NCBI RefSeq assembly: GCF_905171775.1
Contig: NC_053494.1
Coordinates: 159,638,456 to 159,702,455, forward strand
Direction: 5' to 3'
DNA from: Rana temporaria
Lineage: Eukaryota > Chordata > Amphibia > Anura > Ranidae
Length of the DNA stretch: 64,000 nt
The position numbers were made by a program, and so were the translations under genes. The notes under the pieces were generated by a model that saw nothing but the letters and a program-made list of their open reading frames with translations, searched no databases and was not told the DNA's origin. Within the stretch, counting starts at the first letter, position 1, and every line of letters begins with the position of its first letter. This document shows positions 10,671 to 21,838 of this stretch, piece after piece.

Positions 10671-12263
10671 GGTCAGGATCTACCCAGATGCCTGACCGGC
10701 AGTGCACAGGTGAGAGCCTGGGCCGGCCATCCCTGCTCCTTCCACAGTCCTGTTGTCCAGGGATAACGGAAGGGGCAGAGCAGAGACTGACAATCACCGC
10801 TCTCTGCTCAGTGAAGAGGGATTAGCAGTCACAGTTTTTGGTCTTAGAGTCGGCGCAGGATAACTGCAGCATCGGACCGATGATAAATGTAGGGTTTTTT
10901 TTTTTGTTTCCCACACTTCTCCTTAGGATAAGTCATACTTTAAGCTTGACATGCATGTACACAAAGGTCTGTGCTGACTGTGTGGTTTAAGCTTGGCAAT
11001 AAATAAAAATAGCAGTTATAAACTTGCCGTGATGGTTATATAGTGTGTGAGGTCAGAGGTTATCCACTATAACTGAAATTTAACGAGGATGCATTTGAAC
11101 ATTCCACAATTTTAGACTTTGAGAAGATTACAAAATTTCAATGGTACTGGAATTATGACATGAAACATTAATATCAAAACTCCACAAATGAAAAGACTGC
11201 TGTCAATAAAGATCTACTATGGAACATGTAAGAATTTGTGTGGATGCAAACCAAAAACACACAAGGATGAAAACCAAGCCAACATTTTCAAATGGGTGTT
11301 CCCAGTTTAGATGGTGCCTATCCGTGTCGCTGTAGCAGAAGTCCAATTGTAAGATCTGGGCTCCTTTATACAGCCTGTCTGCATACCTACAAGGTTACCA
11401 CATTCAAAAATGACTAAGCAGCATATTTATAAAGCACTAACTGTGACATTCAACATAGTGCAGATGATCTCCCTGGTGCATGGGTTTTAAATTATAAAGA
11501 TCAATTCACCCGCAGTGAATGTTTAGATTAGTTGTTTAGATGATCATATTCATATTCACTACTTTATAAATATGCCTCTAAGATTCTAATTCACAAAAAC
11601 TGAAATGGAAGAGTAAAAGAAAGGGTAAAATAAATGACTATTTTGGTTTTTATTGATTTATTGGGTTTATTTTTTTATATAGATCACCCTGCCTCCATAT
11701 ATGCCTACGTGAGACTGGCATAGCCCAACCTCCAGAAGCCTACAAGAGATGATAGGCAGGTCACATCTACCAGGAGCATTGGCTTCCAAACTCCTAACAT
11801 AACATAACATAACATAACAGGGATTCTGATTTCTTCTCAGGTACAGGACACCAAGGAACCATGCATGAATCCTTTTCACCTTCTTTATGATGGCTGGTTG
11901 CAAAGTCCATAGCGATTTACTTAATGGCTTACAGAAGTATAGCCAAAGCTTTTTTGGCTATACTTCTCCTATAGATCACAGGAGTGCAGTTCATTCTACA
12001 CACCTGTGACCATTTTTCAGCCGACATCACAGAGCTGGTTCAAGCTCTGGAAATATCCTGACCACATGGTCTGGATACACCCAGAAGCCTGGATCGGCAC
12101 CTGGCTCAGCCTCTCAGTGATCTGTTGAGAGCCAGAGTCGGACCCTCCTGCCCCCTCTACAACCAACCAGCTCTCTGCTCAGAGTGGCGGGGGAGAACTT
12201 AGTGACCAGCTCACTTCTCACTGCAGAGTCGGTGAGGGATTGATGCTGCATCCACCTAGGTGA

Positions 12264-12264
<1 letters not shown>
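10671..12264. other. AGPS intron, nothing certain
   Basis: 10675-10950 is GC-rich and ends in a T tract, probably a diverged TTAA-type element (CTTTAAGGTC at the left, CATACTTTAAGC at the right). 10950-11790 is AT-rich and featureless. 11790-12260 holds the AACAT microsatellite and the mirrored CTATAGATCAC/CTATACTTCTCC segments. Confidence 0.4.
11795..11819. repeat. (AACAT)n microsatellite
   Basis: Five units of TAACA/AACAT. Confidence 0.95.

Positions 12265-12312
<48 letters not shown>
12265..12312. repeat. (TA)n microsatellite
   Basis: About 24 uninterrupted TA dinucleotides following GTGAG. Confidence 0.98.
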
Positions 12313-12315
<3 letters not shown>

Positions 12316-12589
12316 CCTACATCAACCTCCTTTGGGTTACTGGTGCACAAACCTGAATTTGCTTACCAGGATCTTTCTAGTTGCACTCTTGCCCTACTGC
12401 AAAGTCTTGGGTTCAGCTTCATAAAGGAGATCGGAAACACTAACTAGTTTTTCTAAAACACTGCATATCAAATAATTTTACATGATAACCTTTTAAAAAT
12501 TACATTAAACACAATAAAGATTTTATGAGATTTTACCGAATGTATTTTATACAGTATGTACTTTAAGCAACCCATTTGTACCAATCTTT

Positions 12590-13180
12590 TCTGCCATGTT
12601 AAATTTGCTTGTTCCGTACAGGGCTGCTGTCAGAAATCATGGGGTTCTGTACAGCCTTCCTGACTGGGTCAGTAAGGCCAACAGCTTCAACTCTTCTGGG
12701 AAGGATGTCCACAAGTTGTAGGAGTGTGTCTATAGGAATGTTTGACCAAATATCCAAAAGAGCATTTGTTAAGTCAGGCACTGATGTTGAATGAGAAGGC
12801 CTGGCTCGCAGTCTCCGCTCTAATTCATCCAAAAGGTGTTCTATCAGGTTGATGTCAGGTCAAGACTCTGTGCAGGCCAGTCAAGTTCCTCCACCCCAAA
12901 CTCATTCATCCATGCCTTTATGGGCCTTACTTTGTGCACTGGTGCACAGTCATGTTGGAACAGGAGGGGGCCATCCACAAACTGTTCTCACAAAGTTGGG
13001 AGCATGAAATTGTCTAAAATATCTTGGTATGCTGATGCCTTAAGAGTTTCCTTTACTGGAACTAAGGTGCCAAGCCCAACCCCTGAAAAACAATCCCACA
13101 CCATAAACCCCCTTCCACAAAAAGGATTTGGACCAGAGCACTGCATAAAGTTGATTTTGTGCAATTCCTATAGTTAAAGC
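12590..13180 (-). mobile_element. Tc1-like transposase relic, C-terminal half
   Basis: The minus strand encodes the end of a Tc1/mariner transposase: DELERRLRARPSHSTSVPDL, TNALLDIWSNIPIDTLLQLV, then LPRRVEAV (12832-12599). Upstream, with frameshifts, come GPNPFCGRG and HDCAPVHKA-like fragments to about 13180. The N-terminal domain and both inverted repeats are missing here. The same family's terminal repeat is present separately at 1873-1965. Not functional. Confidence 0.85.
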
Positions 13181-13267
13181 ATGATATCAATGCCTCCAAA
13201 AATCAAGGGGGACAAAGCAGGAGGTATTGGGATCTTAATGACAGGAACCATGGTACATATATTGTAG

Positions 13268-13398
13268 GGGAGTTATCAAAACTGGAGCAGTTGTGCATGG
13301 CAACCAATCAGCTATCTTGTTCAATTAAGCTTTGAAAATGAAAAGGTAGAAGCTGACTGTTTGCCATGCATATATTCCAGCTGCTCCAGTTCTGACAA
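13268..13398. repeat. AACCAATCAGCT interspersed repeat
   Basis: GGAGCAGTTGTGCATGGCAA then CCAATCAGCTATC and TTCAATTAAGCTTTGAA. The same order (GTGCAGCTGTGCATAGTAAC, CCAATCAGCTTCTAACG, TTCAAATAAGCTTTGAA) occurs at 21578-21668, and a fragment at 54245-54295. Class unknown. Confidence 0.6.
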
Positions 13399-13472
13399 AT
13401 TGCCCTTCATTATCTCTTTGATAAAACAAAGTCGATTTATCATTTTAAGAGGTTGTAAATTTCTACCGCATT

Positions 13473-13888
13473 TTAGTGATTGTAAAGGCTCACTTTATTT
13501 ATTATATATATATTTAAACAAACACGTTATACTTACCTGCTCGGTGCAGTGGATTTGCAGAGAGCAGCCCCGATCCTGATCTTCTCTGGTTCCTCTTCGC
13601 TGCTCCTGGCCCCTCCCTCCTGTTGAGTGCCCCCACAGCACCTGAGCGGCACTCCGTGTGTCCATTCAGACACGGAGCTGCAATTCGCCTTCGCCCCCCC
13701 CCCCCCGTCTCCTGATTGGGTAACTGACTTTGACAGCAGTGGGAGCCAATGGCACTGCTGCAGTTTCTCAGCCAATCGGGGAGAGTCCCGGATGGCCGAG
13801 GGACTCATGGAAATCGCTGGATAGAGATAGGGCTCAGGTAAGTATTAGAGGGGCTGCTGCACACAGAAGGCCTTTTATCTTAATGCAT
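13473..13888. mobile_element. GTTGTAAAG-type TTAA element, interrupted at its right end
   Basis: The left end TTAGTGATTGTAAAGGCTC (TTAA changed to TTAG) is followed by ACGTTATACTTACCTGCTC, GTGCCCCCACAGCACC and ATTAGAGGGGCTGCTGCACA, the same order as the copy at 41261-41712. It stops at TCTTAATGCAT, where the next element (13889-14284) begins, so that element probably inserted into it. Confidence 0.7.
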
Positions 13889-14284
13889 ATAAGGCCCCAT
13901 GCACACGAGACTCTGGTAAACTCGTGTTCAGAGGCATTTGGGCATTTTTTTCAACTGCCCCTGAACACATTTAATGTTATCCTATGTGTCCATGCACACA
14001 TTCACGTTTTTTTGCGTTTTAAAGCACTTGGGTTTAGGCTCGTTTTTTCAGACGCAAAATTTGGGGTTCAGACGCAAATGTTTTTGCGTTTCAAAGCTTT
14101 GGGAGGGTCTACAATGTCTTTGTTATGAACGCTGATAGCCGCAAAGGCGGTAAAACGCCGCTAAACGCGGCAAACCGCCGCAAAATTCGCGGCAAAAACA
14201 GGCGTTTTAAACGCCGGTTTTTGCCTTTGAAAACTTGAGTTTACATGTGTTTGCATTTGCTTCTCGTGTGCATGGGGCCTTAAA
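13889..14284. mobile_element. GGCCCCATGCACACGAG foldback element
   Basis: The ends AAGGCCCCATGCACACGAG and CTCGTGTGCATGGGGCCTT are exact inverses of 19 bp; TTAA follows the right end. The inside is rich in TTTTGCGTTT words and a CpG cluster (GCCGCAAAGGCGG...). It appears inserted in the GTTGTAAAG element that starts at 13473. Confidence 0.8.
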
Positions 14285-14362
14285 GGTTAATTTCTACTTA
14301 CTTTAAAAATATAATTCTGCTTTATTTTAGAGCACCAGCTATATTTCAAAATGCAATTGAAG

Positions 14363-14873
14363 TTAAAGCGGTAGTTCACCCTCTCGTACTTGATGTTACC
14401 ATCGAGACAGGCATTGTAGCGCGAGCTACAGTATGCCTGTCCCGATTTTTTTAACCCCGTACTCACCTCGTAGTCGTCCATCGTAGATTTCGGCTCCCGC
14501 GGGGAATGGGCGTGCCTATGGAGAGGGAGGATGATTGACGGCCGGCCCTGGCACGTCACTCTCCCCGAAGACAGCCGGAGTAGGTCTCGGCTCTTCACGG
14601 CGCGTGCGCACAGGCTATGCGCACGCATCGTGAAGACCAAGCCTATTTCGGCTATTTCCGGAGAAGCGTGACGCGCCAGAGCCGGCCGTCAATCATCCTC
14701 CGTCTCCAGAGGCACGCCCATTCCCCGGTATCTTCGATGGACGACTACAAGGTGAGTATGGGGGGAAAAAATTCGGGACAGGCATACTGTAGCTCGCGCT
14801 ACAATGCCTGATTTAAAGGTAAAAGAAATTTTTTTTTTTTTTTTCCCGTCGATAGGGTGAACCCCCGCTTTAA
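14363..14873. mobile_element. AGCGG-type TTAA foldback element
   Basis: 511 bp from TTAAAGCGGTAGTTCACCC to GGGTGAACCCCCGCTTTAA. Both arms are inverse copies over nearly the full length: the left arm's GGCATTGTAGCGCGAGC mirrors the right arm's GCTCGCGCTACAATGCC, and CGGCCGTCAATCATCCTCC mirrors GATGATTGACGGCCGG. The centre is CpG-rich. Non-coding. Confidence 0.8.
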
Positions 14874-15728
14874 ATCAAAAAATGTTATTAAACCACAAGG
14901 CAACTTTCCCTTAAAAAAAAACCCATCTATTTATAGAAGTGTATTTAAATATCAAACTATATTTAGGTTACAAAACACAGTATGCTCCTTTATATAGGAC
15001 TATAATCTGTACCTACAGACTCTGCCAAGACTATCAAGACAAGTATTAAAAGAAGCGGCTGCCATGTAGATCCGATACACCGAAATATACACATCCCCAT
15101 AAACAGAATGCATGTAGGCATAAAGGATTCAGTATTTCCCATGCTTGTGTAATCCACTGGGCTGCAAAGGAATTGCTGTGCCGCTGCATTACTCTTGCTG
15201 AAAGATTGAATGCTGTAGTAGCTATTGAATTCCAGCTGTTAAAACATATTCATAAAACAGAGAGAGAAGCAGAATACATACATAGAATCAGTGTGTGATG
15301 TAGTTTACTGCTCCCTGGCAGACTACTCATCAGCACTTCCTAAAGGACAAGGCAACTCCGAATCACTCATCTTTTTAAAAGAATATCTTTATAGCAGTCA
15401 TCTGCAAAAGGATGTCTTTTAAAAGAGGCGGTACCAACTCTGATTTATACCAAATACAATTCGATCCTGGGAGGTAAGGGGTGGTAGTGGTTGGGCAGTT
15501 TTTAAAGTGGAGCTTTGCTATGCAATAAGGAACATCTACAAATATTAATTGCCTAGGAAAATACCCTGAATGATTTATACTTTGTTCTAAATCACTCCTG
15601 AAAAAGAAGCAGTGCACTTCCTGATATGCGAGTGTGCTTACAGCCCCATAGATGTATATCTAGAGTGCAAGATCTAAGGCACTCCTCGATGGAGGATCTA
15701 ACATGAGAAAAACAAAGCCCTACCTCTA

Positions 15729-15905
15729 TTAAAGTGGTTGTAAACCTCAGACATGAAATCTGAACAAAATAGGGTGCAACTTCATCTCTCCACCTACAAG
15801 CTTTATAAATTCTGCACTTTCAACTGATGTAGAGAAGAGCAGACTGCAGATAAACAAAGGCCAGCCACTTCCCTAGGTATATGTAAGGGTTTGCAACTAC
15901 TTTAA
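15729..15905. mobile_element. GTTGTAAAG-type TTAA MITE, 177 bp
   Basis: TTAAAGTGGTTGTAAACCTC at the left, GGGTTTGCAACTACTTTAA at the right; the TTAA borders are intact. Non-coding short member of the family. Confidence 0.75.
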
Positions 15906-16131
15906 CATAAAAAACAGTTTTGAGCAGCAAAAAGCAGGAAGGGGTAGGAAAGACACATAGTTTTATACAAAAGATACAATTTGTGTCTGGATTTTGTTTA
16001 TCTGACCAATTAAAGTCAGTTTATTGCAACCCAAGTCTTCTTCATCAAAGTGGATATCGCTGGTCAGTCATTTAATCTGTCACCATGGTAAGGTGAAAGA
16101 ACAGAGAAAATCAAGTATTTAAAATCTCTAC

Positions 16132-16649
16132 TTAAAGCGGAGGTTCACCCTAAAAATCAACTTTCTACCATGGCATCGAGCATACTAGCATCAGCTAAAG
16201 TATGCCTTTATTTTATTTTTTTGTGCTGTACTCATAGTTTAATCCTTTACTTTCGTTTCTGACTCCCGCGGGGAGTAGGCGTTCCTATGCAGAGGGGAAC
16301 ATGATTGACGGCCGGCTATGGAGCGTCACGCTTCCCGAAAATAGCCGGAGTAGGACTCGGCTCTTCACGGCGCTATACGGCGCCTGCGCACAGACTAGGA
16401 GCTGACTGCGCAGGCGCCGTGAAGAGCCAAGTCCTATTTCGGCAATTTTCGGGAAGCGTGACGCGCCATAGCCGGCCTTCAATCATGTTCCCCTTTGCAT
16501 AGGAACGCCTACTCCCTGCGGGAGTCTGAATGGATTAAACGGAGTACAGCGATAAAAATTAAAATAAAGGCATACTGTTGCTAACGCTAGTATGCTGGAT
16601 GGCATGGTAGAGAATTTTTTTTTTTTTTTAGGGTGAACCCCCGCTTTAA
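16132..16649. mobile_element. AGCGG-type TTAA foldback element
   Basis: 518 bp with ends TTAAAGCGGAGGTTCACCC and GGGTGAACCCCCGCTTTAA. The arms mirror each other (ATTGACGGCCGGCTATGG against CATAGCCGGCCTTCAAT), with the turn around GGCGCCTGCGCACAGACTA. Sister of the copy at 14363-14873 but with a different outer interior. Confidence 0.8.
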
Positions 16650-16696
16650 AATGTTTTAATTTCCATAAATTATTTTTATTCACTTGAATGTGCCTT

Positions 16697-17706
16697 TTAA
16701 CCACTTAAGCCCCGGACCAATATGCAGCCTAAAGACCCAAGGTGTTTTTACAGTTCGGGACTGCGTCGCTTTAACAGACAATTGCGCGGTCGTGCGACGT
16801 GGCTCCCAAACAAAATTGGCGTCCTTTTTTCCCCACAAATAGAGCTTTCTTTTGGTGGTATTTGATCACATCTGCGGTTTTTAGTTTTTGCGCTATAAAC
16901 AAAAATAGAGCGACAATTTTGAAAAAAAAAAGCAATATTTTTTACTTTTTGCTGTAATAAATATCCCCCAAAAACATATATAAAAACATTTTTTTTCCTC
17001 AGTTTAGGCCGATACGTATTCTTCTACCTATTTTTAGTAAAAAAAATCGCAATAAGCGTTTATCGATTGGTTTGCGCAAACTTTATAGTGTTTACAAAAT
17101 AGGGGATAGTTTTATTGCATTTTTATTAATTTTTTTTTTTTTACTACTAATGGCGGCGATCAGCAATTTTTTTCGTGAATGCGACATTATGGCGGACACT
17201 TCGGACAATTTTGACAAATTTTTGGGACCATTGTCATTTTCACAGCAAAAAATGCATTTAAATTGCATTCTTTATTGTGAAAATGACAGTTGCAGTTTGG
17301 GAGTTAACCACAGGTGGCGCTGTAGGAGTTAAGGTGCACCTAGTATGTGTTTACAACTGTTTGGGGGTGTGGCTGTAGGAATGACGTCATCGATCGTGTC
17401 TTCCCTATAAAGGGAATGACGCGATCGATGCGCCGCCATAGTGAAGGACGGGGAAGCCGTGTTTACACACGGCTCTCCCCGTTCTTCAGCTCCGGGGAGC
17501 GATCGCGACGGAGCGGCTATAAACAAATAGCTGCGCCGTGGTCCCGGATCGCTCCCCGAGCGGACCCGACCTCCGCATGTAGCGGGGGGGGGGTCCCGAT
17601 CGGACCCCCCACCCGCTAATAGGCGAGGACGTACGCGTACGCCCATGTGCCTGTACGTGCCATATTGTGGACGTATATGTACATGCGGGGGTCGGGAACT
17701 GGTTAA
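16697..17706 (+). mobile_element. CCACTT-type TTAA element, about 1 kb
   Basis: Starts TTAACCACTTAAGCCCCGG and ends GGGAACTGGTTAA. It contains the family core: GTCGTGCGACGTGGCTCCC, AGAGCTTTCTTTTGGTGGTA, TTTGCGCTATAAACAAAAAT and CGCAATAAGCGTTTATCG. The right third is CpG-rich with nested hairpins. A stretch at 17230-17290 carries the inverted pair CATTGTCATTTTCACA and TGTGAAAATGACAG. Non-coding. TTAA borders fit piggyBac-type insertion. Confidence 0.75.
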
Positions 17707-18057
17707 CTTGAGGACCTCCTTCCTGAAGAGTCAATTCTCTAGCACAGCCCCCTCCCTCATTGCACATGATAGTCCTCTCCTCATCTGGTATTGTCCAATT
17801 CCTGTCTGTGCTGGCTTAGCTCGCCCCATCCCATCACCTCCCTAAATAACCTTTTATGTATCAACCCTGGCAGGTTGGGGGAGGAGTGAAGTGAAATACT
17901 TCAGTGTGTCACTTGATTGACAGCTCTGAGTGTGATGGAAGCGGTTGACTTCACACCGAAAATGGCGGCATTTAGCAGCAACCTCAGGACTTTTTGATGT
18001 CTATACAATAGATGTTTTTACAGATAAATAACATACATAATATGCAGATATTAAAGG

Positions 18058-18387
18058 AAATTTGTTGTAAAAAAAGGAATACACTTACTTAAAAACACGA
18101 TAAGATGGCGTGTAAAAATTAAGCCGGCCGGCTACAATACAAAAGCTCCTGCCCTGCGAATGTGGCGACGTCAGCACGTACCCCCTCAGACACGTTCAGT
18201 CAACAAAGACATTTTCAATAAGGTCCCTTATTGAAAATGTCTGACTAAATGCTTCTAAAGGTGGTACGTGCCGACGTCGCCACGTTCGCAGAACGGGAGC
18301 TTTTGTATTGTAGCCGGCCGGCTTAATTTTTACACGCTATCTTATCGTGTTTTTAAGTAAGTGTATTCCTTTTTTTACAATAAATTT
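18058..18387. repeat. Near-perfect 330-bp palindrome
   Basis: From AAATTTGTTGTAAAAAAAGG to the mirror ending ACAATAAATTT. The outer 95 bp of each arm differ at only a few positions (AAGCCGGCCGGCTACAATAC is present in both). The inner arms stay largely paired through GTGGCGACGTC and GGCGACGTCAGCACGTACC to the centre ATTTTCAATAAGG/CCTTATTGAAAAT at 18209-18238. No coding sequence. Single strands would fold into one long hairpin. Confidence 0.85.
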
Positions 18388-18837
18388 ATCAATTAGTTCT
18401 TTATTTCTTCTTGGGCACTTTCTATATCTACGAGCCGTACGAAGGTGGAGGTTATAGCAGTGAGAGTCTGCATATATCATCAGCCTGCAGTGGTCTCATA
18501 CCCATTAATGCATACAAGTTTTTTGATCTGTCAATTCCCCATTTGCCAAAGGATCCATCTATAGTGGAGGAGTTGGTACTGGTGTACTAACCAAAGACCT
18601 GGGCTGGGTTTAGCCAACTGCTAGATTGGCTTGCTTTTTGGTAAGCATTCAATTTATCTGGTACTTAGGACCCAGGAAGTCTTTGTGTTTTCCCAAATAG
18701 TCTTTTTCTTGAACTTAATCATTTAGCATTTCTTTGGACTTTAAGTGCATTTTTTTTCTTTTATAGAATGCAGATATAATCTTATAAGAAGAGGGCAGTT
18801 TAAAATATCAAATATTAAATCTGTTGACTGGATCTCT

Positions 18838-19399
18838 TTAAAGCGGAGCTCCACCCATAATTTCATCTTTGTATAAATCAGTTCCTTTCTGCTTGCTTAA
18901 CATTTGGGCGAAAAAATTATTTTTCCTTACTGAATCTGTCTTGTTGCTAGGATGTTCCATTCTAATCTGCCATTTTTGGGGCACAGTGATGTACGCCATA
19001 TCCTCCTCCTCATCGTTTCCAGGAGTCCATGGGTATCGCAACAGGATTCGTTACTATAACAATGGGACTGGCCCTTCCTAAGTCGCCGCCCATTGTGATG
19101 GCAACCAGACACAATGTCTGCACTACGCCCTGTCTAGATTGTGCATGCGCGAGATCGGGAGGTGCATGCTGGGTAGCCAGCAGCACCTTATCCCGGAAGT
19201 GAGTCCTAGTGGGCTTCACATGCCCACAATCAAGATGGAAGCGCTCAGGCAGACGAAAACTAAGGTAAGTAAATTCTAAAAAAGATTTACTCTAACCGTG
19301 ATTGCATTAGAGAGATGATTTACTGTATATGATTTATAGAAGCAAAGGAAATGCCGAAAAATAAATAAAAATAAATATGTGGGTGGAACTCGGCTTTAA
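18838..19399. mobile_element. AGCGG-type TTAA element
   Basis: 562 bp with ends TTAAAGCGGAGCTCCACCC and GGGTGGAACTCGGCTTTAA. The interior is not a full foldback. It includes CCGGAAGTGAG and AAGATGGAAGCGC, which look like GC-rich regulatory words, but no frame or gene is recognised. Confidence 0.75.
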
Positions 19400-20367
19400 G
19401 AAGAATATTGTTAGAATTTTATGACTGATCTCTTCCTGGAATAAGCTGGAGATTTGGGGGTTCTATGCAGCATGCATAGATAATTAGTAGCTTAAATGTC
19501 TTTGCACATATAATTTTAATACATTGATAGACTGTCATCTAATGCCTATATCTAGCTTTAAAAAAAAAAAAAAAGAAGGTTAAAATCTGTCAGCGATAGA
19601 GAAACAAAATGTAACCACAGGATATTATCCACCGTCACCTCCAAGGTGCATAGTACAATGTCAGCTATGATGAGCTTCAGCAGAGGAAAGACAACTTCAT
19701 AAAATCTCAACTAGAATGGAAAAACAGAAGAAACATGACTGCGGATTTTCCACACAATGCGGTTTAATTTAATGTACTATGAAAGTACATAGAGCGTAAT
19801 ATATGGAGTTCAGAGCTAAAAATAACTTGTGCTTATTTGGACATGAACACCAAGATCTGCAGTGTAAATTTATCCTGTGTGCTTTATTCATTTCTAGCCA
19901 AAAATATCCTGAGAAAATACATAAAATGTCTATGATGGGGCTGCCATAAATGCAGTAAAACAGTGATGACCATAGATTTGCATGATGAGCATAACATTAT
20001 TGTAATAGCTATTTTATATCATTTTTGAAGATGAAGTCACCTGCTGGAGGCTAAGGAAACTGAGGTGTGATGGGCCCATAAATGGTTTTAGAAGGTTGCA
20101 TAATGGTGAATGTTACAAAGAGGAGATCTATTGTTCAGCAGATTACTGCAAAAGGTTTGCAAGATTACCAAAAGAAATTGCCATAGACTGACACATGGAG
20201 CACTTTCACTTTTTTGACAGATCTGCACAATTAGGAAAAAAGTGCATGAGGCGGGCCTATGTCATAACCCAGTGCAGGACAGGGACTGGGTAGTAATACC
20301 CAGCCCACACAACTCTCCCAAGAAAAGTGCATGTGTTTGACTGGCTATGTATTCATGTGTAGTCTGG
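19400..20367. other. AGPS intron, nothing recognised
   Basis: AT-rich sequence with an A tract at 19561-19574. No frame, repeat end or RNA signal was identified. Confidence 0.6.
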
Positions 20368-20641
20368 ATTATTACAGGTACTTATATAGCGCCGTCAATT
20401 TACGCAGCGCTTTACACATATATATTGCACGTTCACATCAGTCCCTGCCCCCAAGGAACTCACATTCATACACATACTGGGGACAATTTAGACAGGAGAC
20501 AATTAACTTACCAGCATGTCTTTGGAGTGTGGGAAGAAACCGGAGTAAACTCACGGTAAGTAGAGTCATAGTTGGGATGCGAACCGATGACCCTAGTGTA
20601 GGCGGAAGTGAAAACTACTTATCCACCGTCTTGCCCCAATC
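20368..20641 (-). mobile_element. tRNA-headed SINE with LINE-type tail
   Basis: On the minus strand the head at 20641 down to about 20565 has RNA polymerase III boxes: a degenerate A box (complement of 20615-20625, TGGATAAGTAG) and a good B box (complement of 20575-20585, GGTTCGCATCC). The body resembles the common vertebrate SINE sequence around CTCCGGTTTCTTCCCACACT. The 3' end (GTAAAGCGCTGCG...GGCGCTATATAAG, then ATTATTCC) matches the tail of the LINE at 6355-7265, which would explain its mobilisation. No clear target duplication was found. Confidence 0.75.
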
Positions 20642-21082
20642 TACTTAAAGTAAATCCAGGAGCAGAAGCAGGCATTTAGTTGTATGTCTTTGTATAGATA
20701 AATACATTTTTTGGGGGAAAACAAGACTGTGCGGGATCATCCATATATAGACTTAGGCAGGGCATACACACCCCCCCCCCCCTATTTAATTTAACCACTG
20801 GATTAAAAAAATATATATTTAAACTGGGAGATCCCTGCATCCTTACAAGCAATGTGGATGCAGGTATCTCCCCCGCCACACCATTGACTCCCCCTTGTCA
20901 GAAAACACAGATTAGCACTGCAGCCATTGGCTCCAAGTGCTGATCGAACATTGGCTTTCTAGCAAGAACATTCAACAGAAGCTGGCCATTAGGCTTCTGT
21001 TGAACAGATAGGAATATGCACATGCCAAAAGTCAGCCAGGACCTGCTGAACCAACTGAATTTCAATACGCGGCATGTCAAGC

Positions 21083-21545
21083 TTAAAGCGGGGGTTCCGC
21101 GGTCCGTTTTTTTTTTTCATGCTAATTTAAGTGTTTTAATGTAGGCAAGCTTGTAAAACTCACATGTTTAAGCTTCCTACTCCTCCGCGGTCTCATTCGG
21201 CAGCAAAGAATAATTTATAAAACTTCCTGGTGGCATTTTCCATTTTGCTTGTGGGCAGCGTGAAGCCCACAAGCAAATACTTCCTGGAATTCGTCTCCTG
21301 GAAAGCATGACACTGTGCTCCCAGGAGACATTGCGAACTAGTCCCAACAAACACAGGGGCGCTGAGAATTGGAAGAGACACGCCCACTCCCGCAGGAGGG
21401 ATACCTGGAAGTGTCTGCAATTAACTACAGATGCAAGGTATTTATTTATATGCTTGAAAAAATTAGGGTTAGCGAAATGTCGATGTACTTTATAAGCTGT
21501 TCTGGATAAGCTCGAGTTCAGATTTAGGGTGAACCTCCGATTTAA
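21083..21545. mobile_element. AGCGG-type TTAA element
   Basis: Runs from TTAAAGCGGGGGTTCCGCGG to AGGGTGAACCTCCGATTTAA. An inner inverted repeat (GTGGGCAGCGTGAAGCCCAC, about 21250) and mirrored segments TCCTGGAATTCG...AGGAGACA mark a partial foldback. Non-coding. Confidence 0.7.
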
Positions 21546-21577
21546 ATAATGGAGCTAGCCATCAAACTGAGGGAGAT

Positions 21578-21668
21578 TCACTAAAATTGGTGCATACAGA
21601 ATCTGGTGCAGCTGTGCATAGTAACCAATCAGCTTCTAACGTCAGCTTGTTCAAATAAGCTTTGAACA
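21578..21668. repeat. AACCAATCAGCT interspersed repeat, second copy
   Basis: Diverged copy of 13268-13398. It contains GTAACCAATCAGCTTC and the inverted pair GTTCAAATAAGCTTTGAAC. Confidence 0.6.
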
Positions 21669-21838
21669 AATAAGCCCTCGTTCACATTGGAGTGATTTGG
21701 TCATCACATGACAAGTCAGAGTCTATTGTCGGCAATGGTATTGTTCCAATCGGTGCGATGCTGACTTTGTGGCGCCGCTTCAATATAGACTCAGTGCTAT
21801 TACAGTCTAGTCGGCACCTGATTGCCCCGTCTTCTAGG

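Noticed and set aside
20565..20641. Functional tRNA gene
   Set aside because: Only the promoter boxes resemble tRNA, and the A box is poor. No cloverleaf is evident and the sequence continues into a SINE body.
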